Of a stretch of 64,000 bases of DNA, positions 49,967-59,003 are shown one piece after another. Numbering within the stretch: the stretch's first letter is position 1; the number at the start of each line of letters is the position of its first letter. Position numbers and translations under genes: made by a program. Below the pieces are notes generated by a model that had not been told where the DNA came from, searched no databases, and saw only the letters and a list, made by a program, of their open reading frames with translations. This DNA is from Camelus bactrianus (lineage: Eukaryota > Chordata > Mammalia > Artiodactyla > Camelidae): NCBI RefSeq assembly GCF_048773025.1, contig NC_133545.1:74672001-74736000 (forward strand), written 5' to 3'.

Positions 49967-50194
49967 TCAATCACTTTTGAATTTGCACTGACCCATCTAG
50001 ATGCCAGCCTTGTGCCCCCATAGCCAATGGCACTGACCATTCCCAACCAATGGGTTTAAGGGTGCAATCTGTGGCTGTGATGCTGACCAAAGCTTGCTTG
50101 TCCAAACCACTCTTACCTTGGCTTCAACTGGTACCCCTTTCCTACAAGAGGCAGCAGTGTCTACACACATTCTGCCAAAAGCCAGGGCTGCTGC

Positions 50195-50300
50195 GCTAAG
50201 GAACCTTGAACAAATCACTAACATCTCCTACAATCTGTTTCCTGTTTCCCTTATCTGTGAAAGGGGGTTAATAATCACACGTACTGTCTATAAAACCAAA
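50195..50300 (+). repeat. MIR-like remnant
   Basis: The order 'cttgaacaaatcactaacat' then 'ttcccttatctgtgaaaggg' and 'gttaataatcac' resembles the MIR core. Short and diverged. Confidence 0.5.
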
Positions 50301-50469
50301 TGAAAAATAAATACATGAAAGAATACTTGAAAGAACTTTATAAATCACAATTATAACACATCATTTAACCAGCTTAGTTAGCAAGACCATATCTCTGACA
50401 TAACAAAACTGCCCCAGGGGACATATGAGTTCATACATAATCTGTTGCAAGTCTGTTAATAAAATACTT

Positions 50470-50690
50470 AATTGGGAGTTCGAGATTTGCAGATACAGAC
50501 TGGTATATATAAAATACATAAACAAGTTCATATAGTATAGCACAGGAAACTATATTCAATATCTTGTAGTAGCTTACGGTGAAAAAGAATATGAAAATGA
50601 GTATATTCATTTATGACTGAAGCATTATGCTGTACACCAGAAATTGACACATTGTAAACTGACTATACTTCAATTAAAAAAAAAAACAAC
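50470..50690 (+). repeat. Short L1 LINE 3' end
   Basis: About 220 bases of L1 3' UTR run from 'ttgggagttcgagatttgca' to 'acttcaattaaaaaaaaaaa'. No clear flanking duplication was found. Confidence 0.87.
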
Positions 50691-52469
50691 TTAAATACAC
50701 AATAAATCGTTACTAAATTCAAAAGACAGCTTGAGCAAAGCACTATAAATACAAATAGGTAGAATTCTTTAGTATTCTAGCAGTTAGAATGGTACATTAC
50801 GTGAACCTTATGCTAGAAATCACATGGTTTTTTTTTTTTTTAATGCCAATTTTATATGTGCTCTCCTAGGTCTTCAGGATAAAGGTGCTCGTTAACCATT
50901 AATTATGTGCACAGTTCACTTCCCCAATAAAACTTCAATGAAAACACCTCTTACTTGTTTGCATTTTAATCTAAACTGCCCAGATCAACACAGTCCTCCA
51001 GTTACAGCCATATTCTGATTTGCAAAAAAAGAGTAAAATGGAATGGAAAAACCCACTACATCCACAGCTATCTATCACTATGAAGAAAAAACAGAATGAA
51101 ACAACAAAATTAAAGGCAATAGTACTTTTCCAGACACAGACAAAAAGTTCTTAAAAATTCCAATTTCCCAAACTCACTAATACTCAAAGTAACATAATAC
51201 TCTTTTCATACAGGATGACTGGATCATCTAAAGCATAACCCAAACCCAAACCCTATGATGGAATGCTTATATTAAAATATTCTTCACACAGTTATAAAGA
51301 CTAATTTAAAAATTAAATTTTGCATATGAAATCTGTACAACTGGAATTGAGTGAAAACAAGAGTATGAGAAATACACTAAGTATTTTCATCTCTTAGAGA
51401 CTTACCGAAATTATTGCAAGAAAGCCTACAGAATGTAATGAAATAAAACCTGAAAATTGTGACTACATTTTCAGTCGACTTAAAACAGTTTGAACTGAAG
51501 GCAGTATCTCTCTTAAATTATTTTAAGCAAATTTTAAATTTCTTCTCTAACAGAACTAATACTTTCTTGCAACAAAATCAGACTATTGTAGTCACAGGCA
51601 ATCTTTTCTTCAAGATTATGTAACTTCTTTCTAAATGATACCTATGTCTGAGGCTACATCAAAACCAATGTAACTGAAAATAGAAATGGAACTGCTAGAT
51701 ATTCATTTTTAACAAAGATGGAAATTACTTCTCAATTTCCAGAGAGCTGTATCTGAGGAACGACTTTCTCAATAATTAATCAGAATTATCACACAGCAAA
51801 CACTTCATGTTAATAAGCCAAACTAAACCAGAGTGAATCATCGTCTAACATATATAGAACTGCAAGGCAAAGAGAACTAAGTGACTTTTTAAAGGTTAAC
51901 TTTTCTCATTCTCTTAATACTTTACAGGTTCAGCTGATGCATGAGACTCGGAAGCCTATAAAAGCCTATTCGTCTCAATTACCTGGATTATAGCAAGTTC
52001 TATCCAAAGAGAAGGAAAAAACTATCTGAATACCTGTTCTGAAAAGCCAGCAATAATGATAAATTTGAGAAACAAACCCCCAAACAGAAAACTCTAGAAA
52101 GTACAGGCTTCCTTCCACCACCTCGCCTCACCTGACTCCAATCTTTAGCTCTTCACTTCCATTCCGTGGTTAACTTTCAAGATAGGAGGGGAGAAACCTG
52201 TTAGAACGGATTTTTAAAAGATAAATACTATAGGTGAAGCAGAAATAAATCTCTAAGGAAGTTGTCCACCCACTCCTTGTCCTACAACCCAAGAAGATAC
52301 ACCTACATGTATTCCAATCGGTGAAGCCGCAACCTAGTGATCTGCAAAGAAGATAGGACCTAAAACAAATCCCAGAGATGGCTACTCTCCCAAGCAGAAA
52401 AAAAAACTACTGTAGCTCTTCACCCAGGCAGCTTGGGGGTACGGATAGTCAAACGAATTCCTGCCACTC

Positions 52470-53170
52470 ACAAGTGCGGCATCCCCAGGGCTGGGAAGAG
52501 GGAATCCACCCACAGCCCGCTCCACTCCGCGGTAGAGTCCAAGCAGCCCCGGGCCGGGGCGTGTACTCGGCTCCGCCCGGAGACCGAGGAGGAAGCGAGC
52601 CAAGCCGCGAGGGAACGCCGGCGGGAGGCAGGAAGGCGCGTGAGCGTGGGCTTACCTGGTGCTGAAGGCGGCTGGGCGTGCGCGCTGCCTCCGCCGCCGC
52701 TGCTGCTGCTGCTCCTCGGCTGCGGGCCGCCGCGCCCCGGGACCCAGCACCCCCGCGCAGCGGGAGGGGCCACGATGGCCGGCGCCCGGGTTCCTCCGCC
52801 CCCGGCCTCGCCGCGCCAGCTCCGCCGTGGGCGCCAGCAGGTGCAGGCAGCCCCTCAGCGCTCGCCGCCTCACCATCCTGGCCGCGAGCTGGCGCCGCGT
52901 CGGCGGCCCACCCGGAGCCCCCAGGCCACGTGGGACCCAGGCCGGACTAAGTTCGCTTCGCGTCGCCCGGTCGCTCACTCATTGTGGCCTTTGAATCTGG
53001 CAGCCCTGCCAGCGTCAACCCCGCGCTGGCCGCCGCCGCCGCTCCGGCCTTTACCAAGATGGCCGCCCCCGGGGACCCCGTGCAGAGGCCTTGATTTTAA
53101 AGGAGACGCCGCGGGGCGCTTAACCCCTCCGCCCGGCCCGCACTGGCCCGCGCCTCGCGCACACGCCGCA
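52470..53170 (-). promoter_or_regulatory. NAPEPLD: CpG island, probable NAPEPLD promoter
   Basis: Base composition switches abruptly from AT-rich intron to about 700 bases dense in CpG. The island contains the 5' exon donor at 52656. Visible candidate sites are an E-box palindrome CCACGTGG at about 52925-52932, a YY1-type AAGATGGCCGCC at about 53056-53067 and several GC boxes. There is no consensus TATA box at an obvious place, as is usual for CpG-island promoters. The transcription start cannot be fixed from sequence. A divergent plus-strand transcript is possible but nothing here demands one. Confidence 0.8.
52656..52985 (-). other. NAPEPLD: NAPEPLD 5' exon (upstream limit uncertain)
   Basis: The donor at 52656 reads AGCACCAG|GTAAGC, a near-ideal site, with the acceptor of the start-codon exon 28 kb downstream at 24430. 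The upstream limit given is arbitrary. The exon is conventionally 5' untranslated. However, the frame from an ATG at 52876-52874, context CAGGATGG (A at -3, G at +4), is open to the donor and stays in frame after splicing to 24430, joining the MDEN start of NAPE-PLD. A second ATG at 52982, if transcribed, gives an 11-codon upstream frame ending at about 52947. The exon assignment is from the donor and CpG context, not transcript data. Confidence 0.7.
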
Positions 53171-54922
53171 GGAGCCCTTCCAACACCAAACTGGCTCCCT
53201 GTCCTAAACCAGAGGCTAACTTTCATATCACGCGAACACCTTCCCGGATACCCGCCATAATTACTAAAAGTAAATAGGATCTTGGTGGCCTCTCATCAAT
53301 TGCGCCATCATAGCAGACAAGCACTTGGTAGCAGGATGCTTACAACCTATGGCTCCATGAGCCTGATACAGAAGAAACTAAACTGTGGTTAGAAATGAGT
53401 AAAGTGGGCTTTGAATATTAATGGCAGCATTGCCTTGTCACGGAGTGTACTCATTAACTTTTAAAAAGATGTCACAGTTCTCATCTAAATTTGCTTTTTA
53501 AAAAAAAAAATCTCAGGATGACAAAAGAGCACCAAATTATGATTCTGAGTTTCTTCCAGGATTTCGTTTTTAAACTGCAGGATGAAGACAGCTATTTCAA
53601 GAAGTACTTTAAGTACAGACGGATGGAAGTAGAACTCAACAAAAAATAGGCAAAAAGATGCCTCTACAGGAGTCTTCTGGGTTCAGTCCAAGGGCCAGAA
53701 AAAAATGCCCTCTGGGACTCCGAACGCAGATATGACTGTTGGAAAATGCAAACAAAACTACCTCGCAATTTAAAAGTGAACGTGCCCCTGTAATGGTGTA
53801 GGAATCGGCGTGGACCTTACCCCCTCAGGGTAGTTTGCCACTGCTGCTGAATCTTGTTGACTTAAGTGTGATTAAGAGCTGCTTGCACCTGGGCTGGGCT
53901 GAGCGGCACTGACTGAGCGGTACCTCAGGTGTAACAGGAAAAAAAAAAAAAAAACAGCGCTACAAACTCAAAACAGTAAATTGAAGTTTCTTGTAGCTCA
54001 GAATTTCTTCACAGTGCTCTTAGCTAAAGGTGCCCTTTGTTCTCCTCATTCCAATTCATTATTATGAAGATCTTCAAATATACAGAAAATAAATATGCCT
54101 TTTTTTATACCACTTGAATAAGCTGCAGACATCAAAATCCTACACCCCTGAATACTTCAGCCTGCCTCTTCTAAGAATAAGGATGTTGGCTTTAGAATCA
54201 CAATACCGTTGGCACACAAAAGAAGACAATTCCCTGGTATCATTTAATATTCAGTCCATATTCAAGTTTCTGACTGTCCCAAGAATGTCTTTTACAGCGC
54301 TCTTTTTTTCTTGAATCAGGATACTACCTAGGCTCATGCATTGAATTTGCTTACTATGTTTAAGTAAGAAGCAATTTGAAATGCTTCTTACTTAAACACC
54401 TGATAACTCTCCTCTACACAAACTCACAGATACAGATAATGAAGACACAAATCTTCCCAGGATGTTTTTCATTGAGAGCAGGTGCTTTAGATAAGCACAT
54501 CTCCTTAGACCAGGAAAGTCTAGGAGGAACAAATAGTAAGTCTTTTACTGCAGCACTGAGAATGTAATTTAAGCTGTATTAACTAAATAGTAATGTTTAT
54601 GCTTTCTTAACTCTAGAGAAGTACATAAACTTTATGGACAGTGTTGTAATCTTTACTCGACTTCTAAAGCTTAATGGTTGGTTTTTTCCTAGGCAATGAA
54701 AAGCTGTTTAGTACAACAATGTATATCACTCCAGGTGAAGCCTCTAGCATGCCCTGCTTCACAGTTCAGAGCGAAATGAACACTGTACCCTCTGCATTTC
54801 ACTCATGGTTTAATTTTAGAACCTGACCTGCTGAATTGGGTTTTATTTGTCCTTCCCTCTCATCCACCCCTAGGAAGTCAGGCACTTGGCATATGATAAA
54901 TGTTTGTCTTCTAGGCTGTCAC
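53171..54922. other. Upstream flank of NAPEPLD, no gene seen
   Basis: The sequence returns to ordinary AT-rich intergenic composition. I find no repeat that I can name and no convincing coding sequence. A perfect 16-base inverted repeat lies at 54358-54397 (listed separately). Confidence 0.6.
54358..54397. repeat. Perfect 16-bp hairpin
   Basis: The arm 'gtttaagtaagaagca' (54358-54373) is followed by an 8-base spacer 'atttgaaa' and the exact reverse complement 'tgcttcttacttaaac' (54382-54397). The stem is AT-rich. It could be the remnant of a small palindromic transposon, a cruciform-prone site, or a short RNA hairpin if transcribed. Confidence 0.9.
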
Positions 54923-55290
54923 TGTTAAAAACAACAGGCCTAAAATGGAGTCACTTACGCTAAGTTCCACATCACCAAAGCAAGACTTAGAATTTCGGCT
55001 CTCCCAGAAATGGACTCTTAAACCAGTCAATCAGGAATCACCTGGTCAGCACTAGTGAGGTAATCTGCCTGATAGACCGGTGCCATCCCCGAAAGGACAG
55101 TGACCTCGTCACAACCAATCCACTTTCTGCTAGTATAATTTCCTTGTCCCACTCCTTTCTGACTGTAAATGTCTTGCATTTTGTACTGCTCCTTGGAGAT
55201 CCTTTCTGTCTGCTAGATAGGATTCTGCCCAGTTTCATGAATCATTGAATAAAACCTGTAAGACCTTTAAAATTGAGTTGAATTTTAACA
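54923..55290 (+). mobile_element. Solo LTR fossil, possibly ERVL-like
   Basis: The unit begins TGTTAAAAAC and ends TTTTAACA, matching inverted ends of a 368-base LTR. An AATAAA signal lies at about 55250, followed by a short U5-like part. No internal retroviral sequence is present, and I found no clear flanking duplication, suggesting age. The ERVL assignment is from memory of similar LTRs and is weak. Confidence 0.65.
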
Positions 55291-55382
55291 TTACTTGATT
55301 TTTAAATGTTAATTAATGCTGTAAAGAAGAGGGGCAAATTTACACAGTTTCCTATAAGTGGCTGGTGGCCAAGGTAGCATTT

Positions 55383-56025
55383 TGTTAGAGCAGGAAGATA
55401 GTTAGATATGAGCAGAGAAAGGGGGACACAGACCAAATGGCAGGAATTGGGCAAAAAGGAGGGGCACAAGCCAAATGCAGGAAAACACATCATATAAGCA
55501 CCAGGGGCCCCTGGGCAGAGAAAGAAAAGCAGGAATCTTTGGGCTGATAAGGGGCCACACCTTTTGGCCTGGAGACCAACAAAGAAAGGTCAGAAAAGGC
55601 AGGGATTTCCAGTGTCTGAATATAACCTTTTGCTCATCATGCCCTCATTTCAATAAAATTAGCCTTGCAGATCAGAAGTACCCATCATGCCGCCGCCATG
55701 ACACTTCTGATCCAGAATAAATAAGGACAAAAACTCCCTCCTCCCTTTGGGAAGGCTGAGTTGGGATGATAATCAGGAAATACGACCCCAAGCCCTTCTC
55801 TCCTCAATGAATATTCCACCCATTCATTTTACACCCTATGTAACTAACTTGCCAAAGAAACTCAGGGCAGCCGCTCACCTGAGCCTGCCCTCTCTCCCCT
55901 TGAGAGTGTACTATCCATCCTTTAATAAATCCTCACTTTACTTTTCTTAACCTCTAAGTCTTGTCTCTGAATTCTTTCTGCGAAGGGACAAGAACCTGGA
56001 ACACTGGTTGGATACACCAGCAACA
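55383..56025 (+). mobile_element. Solo LTR fossil, class I ERV-like
   Basis: The 643-base unit starts TGTTAGAG and ends AGCAACA, flanked on both sides by ATTT (55379-55382 and 56026-56029). A 4-base duplication is typical of class I elements. A polyadenylation signal at about 55925 precedes a U5-like stretch ('gtctctgaattctttctgcg'). It stands alone without internal genes, in the flank upstream of the NAPEPLD promoter. Confidence 0.8.
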
Positions 56026-56814
56026 ATTTGTGGGGACTAGAATTAAGTGAGATTATTTTAACACTTCACAAAATGTTAGGTGCTAGTTAAATTACTTCTG
56101 GGAAACCACATATAAAATAATTTTAACACAATCGCTCATCTTTAAAGTGAGCTCTGTAACCAGTACTGTCCTTTCTTCTCCTAGCTCTAAGCCTAAAGGC
56201 ACAGAGGACAAGAAGACTTCACTTCAATATGTATTTATAGCAGCATCTGTGGAATTTAGTTTACTACTGAATCAAAAAGTTGTTTTCATGATCATTAAAA
56301 ATCTATAGATAACCCCAAACAGCAGTAAGGCAGCTAACTTCTCATCAGTGCTCTGTCGTTAACTACCTATTCAACCTTAGAAAATACCTGTCCCACCTCA
56401 CCAGGCGCCCCAAAATGACCAAGTCTCTGTGGCCACTTGCAGTTGTAACACTGAGTGATTCTTTGAAAAAGATTATAGGCGAAAATACATGAAGACAGTG
56501 TGCTGAGTGCAGGGGGAGTTGGATTGCATTAGGCGAAGGATCAGCAAAATTTGACCTGAGGGCTAAATTGAGCCTGTCACCTAGTTTGTTCTGGTTTTGA
56601 TTCAAACTATTTGTTTTTCAGAGTATAATTTCCTCAACATTCATATTATAGTGACACTTCTTTCTCTTCATGTATTAGAGTAAAAAGCACCTAACATAAA
56701 AATGGTTAAAGTGGTAAATTTTGTATGTATAGTTCAGTAGCATGAAGTATATTCATACTGTTGCCAAATATATCTCCAGAACTTTTTCATCTTGCAAATT
56801 TAAAATCCTATACT

Positions 56815-57200
56815 TGCCAGAAAGAGAAAAAAAAATTCCACATATCACTTATATGCGGGATCTTAAAAAAAGACACAAATGAACTTATTTACAAAACAGA
56901 AACAGACTCATAGACATAGAAAACAAATGTATGGTTACCAGGGAGGGAAACTAGTGGGGGGGGTGGGAGGTGGAGGGATGAGTTGGGAGTTCGGGATTTT
57001 CAGATACTAACTACTATATATAAAACAGATAAACAACAAGGTCCTACTATTCAGAAAACTATTCAGTATCTCATAATAGGCTATAATGAAAAAGAATACA
57101 AAAAGGAACATATATATATATAACCAAATCACTATGCTGTCTACCAGAAACTAATACAACATTGTAAACTGACTACAGTTCAATTTAAAAAAAGAAAAAA
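56815..57200 (+). repeat. Young L1 3' end inside an old L1
   Basis: The text runs from 'tgccagaaagagaaaaaaaa' to 'gactacagttcaatttaaaa', the same 3' UTR as in the intronic copies. The old L1 continues on each side with 'cctatactt' and 'gctatgcctattaaac', which look like the diverged ends of the target site. Confidence 0.85.
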
Positions 57201-57649
57201 GCTATGCCTATTAAACAGTAGTCCTCTTTTCATCCTACCCCCAGGCCTTGGTAACCACCATTCAATTTTCTGCTTATGAGGATTTGACAATTTAAATACA
57301 TCTAAATGGAATCATCCAGTATTTGTCCTTTTGTGACTGGTTTATTTTACTTAGCATAACGTCCTCAAGGTTCACCCATGTTGTAGTGTGTGACGAAACT
57401 TTCTTCCTTTTTAAGGCTGAATAAAAATATTCCACTTTTTGTATTTGTCACATTTTATTTATCCATTCACCATCAGTGGACATTTGGGTTGCTTCCACCT
57501 CTTAGCTACTGTGATAGGGCTGCTATGAACATGGGTGTGCAAATCTCTCCTCAAGATTCTGCCTTCAGTCTTTTTGGATATATACCCAGAAGTGGGGTTG
57601 CTGGATCATATGCGGTTTTAATTTTTGAGGAACCTCCATACTGTTTTCT

Positions 57650-57985
57650 TGACCAGAAACAAGTAGACTGTCAGATATTTCTCCAGCAAAGATAGGTTTA
57701 TTCGGGATCAGCGGAGAATTGCAGTTCGGGGTCTGCCACCCTGGCGAGCCATGTGCAAGTCCCTGAGACTGCAAGGGAAGGAGAGTGCTTTTATGGAGTG
57801 GAAAAGGAAGTTGGGAGGGCTAAGTAAACAAGAGTCCATAGCTTCTCATTGGCTGAGCCTTTGCTGGAAGTACAAGTCTTTTTAATTCCTATTACGGGTT
57901 CCACTATCATTGCAAAGCATGAGAGCTCCCCCTTCTGGTCTCCCAACTCTATTTAATTGAGGTTTCTGTTTATTAATTTTTTTGT
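57650..57985 (-). mobile_element. Solo LTR fossil, class I ERV-like
   Basis: On the minus strand about 310-330 bases contain a TATAAAAGC box (about 57788-57796 on the plus strand in reverse), an AATAAA-type signal near 57700 and an end like TGTTTCTGGTCA. This is the layout of U3, R and a short U5. It interrupts the old L1 between 'catactgttttc' and 'tttcatagtggctgc'. The left end is clear; the right end is uncertain by about 25 bases. No internal genes. Confidence 0.72.
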
Positions 57986-58242
57986 AGCTTTCATAGTGGC
58001 TGCATCATTTTGCAATCCCAACAGAGTACACATGTTACCATATCTCCATATCATTATCAACACTTTTATTTTCTGTTTTCTTGATAGTAACCATCCTAAT
58101 GGGTGTGAGGTGATAGCCTCACTGTCATTTTGATTTGCATTTCTCTGATGACTAGGGATGTTGAACATCTTTTCATATACTTGTTGGGTGTTTGTATATT
58201 ATCTTCAGAGAATTGTCTAGTCAAGTCCTTTGCCTATTTTTA

Positions 58243-58389
58243 TTTTCATTTTTTATTTTTGTTTTTTTTGGGGGGAGGGTAGGTAATTAGGTTTACTCAT
58301 TTATTTTTAGAGTAGGTACTGGGGATTGAACCCAGGACTTTGTGTATGCTAAGCATGCGCTCTACCACTTAAGCTATATCCTTCCCCCA
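58243..58389 (-). repeat. Vic-1-like camelid SINE inside an old L1
   Basis: The tRNA-Ala-like head lies at the right ('tgctaagcatgcgctctacc' on the plus strand is its reverse) and the tail at the left. The near-identical flanks 'tgcctattttta' (58231-58242) and 'tgcccattttta' (58390-58401) form the target-site duplication. Confidence 0.9.
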
Positions 58390-59003
58390 TGCCCATTTTT
58401 AAATTGTGTTATTTGATTTTGTTGTTGTTGAGTTCTAGGATTCTTTATATTCTTTATATATACTGGATATGAACCTCTTATCAGATATATGATTTGCAAA
58501 TATTTTCTTCCATTCCCTAGGTTGCCTTTTTCACTGTTTATCGTGTCCTTGATGCACAAAAGTTTAAGTCTGATATAGTCCTGTCTATCTATTCTTGCTT
58601 TTGTTGCCTTTGTTTTTGGTGTCATAGCCAAGAAATCAGTGCCATGTTGAATGTCACATTTTTCCTCTGTTTTCTTCAATGGTTTTCTAACGTTTTAGAT
58701 TGCCATCTGTTTTTGTACGGCCTGTGAGCTAAGAATAGCTCTTACAGTTTTACGTGGTTGTGGGGGAAGAAAATCAAAATAAAAATATTATTTTGTGATA
58801 CACAAAAGTCATGCAAAATTCAGATTTGTGTCCAAATTTTTTTTTATTAACAGAGCCACATTCACACATTTACATATTGTCTGACTGCTTCTGCACTACA
58901 AGGGCAAGGCTGAGTAGCTGGAACAGAGACACATGACCCACAAAGCCTAAAATGTTTACTATCTGACCTTTTACCAAAAGAGTTTGCTGACCTCTGTGCT
59001 AGG

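Larger units (their letters stand above)
24431..52655. other. NAPEPLD intron 1, 28 kb and repeat-rich
   Basis: The intron lies between the CpG-island exon and the start-codon exon. It carries the second and larger plus-strand L1 cluster (about 28985-41330), an HHEX retrocopy, Vic-1 SINEs, two LTR fossils, a pogo element, a hAT element, a tRNA-Glu fragment and MIR/L2 remnants, each listed. I see nothing identifiable in about 26770-27150, 28220-28980, 36790-38860, 43230-45170 and 50690-52470. These are ordinary intronic sequence as far as I can tell; undetected 5' UTR exons could lie there. Confidence 0.75.
56600..58695 (-). repeat. Old L1 (L1M type), interrupted three times
   Basis: On the plus strand this shows the reversed L1M 3' part: 'caggccttggtaaccaccat', 'gactggtttattttacttag', 'gggctgctatgaacatgggt', 'gtgaggtgatagcctcactg' and 'gatatgaacctcttatcaga'. 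It is interrupted by a young L1 tail (56815-57200), a solo LTR (about 57650-57985) and a Vic-1 SINE (58243-58389). Confidence 0.8.
56540..59003 (+). mobile_element. hAT-type DNA transposon, split by a later L1
   Basis: A left end, 'ggatcagcaaaatttgacct' and 'agggctaaattgagcctgtc', lies at about 56540-56600. The rest lies at about 58700-59000: 'ctgtttttgtacggcctgtg', 'cacatttacatattgtctga', 'cacaaagcctaaaatgttta' and the end 'gtttgctgacctctg'. Together these follow a common mammalian hAT-like non-autonomous repeat whose name I cannot give with certainty. The roughly 2.1 kb between them is an old minus-strand L1. Confidence 0.65.

Noticed and set aside
52433-53260. 275-codon plus-strand open frame across the CpG island
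   Set aside because: Very GC-rich sequence rarely makes stop codons. The predicted product is low-complexity Pro/Arg/Ala with no domain, and NAPEPLD's exon lies on the other strand.
56026-56050. Primer-binding-site-like GTGGGGACTAG just after an LTR
   Set aside because: The ATTT duplication places the LTR end before it, so these bases are host flank and not internal retroviral sequence.
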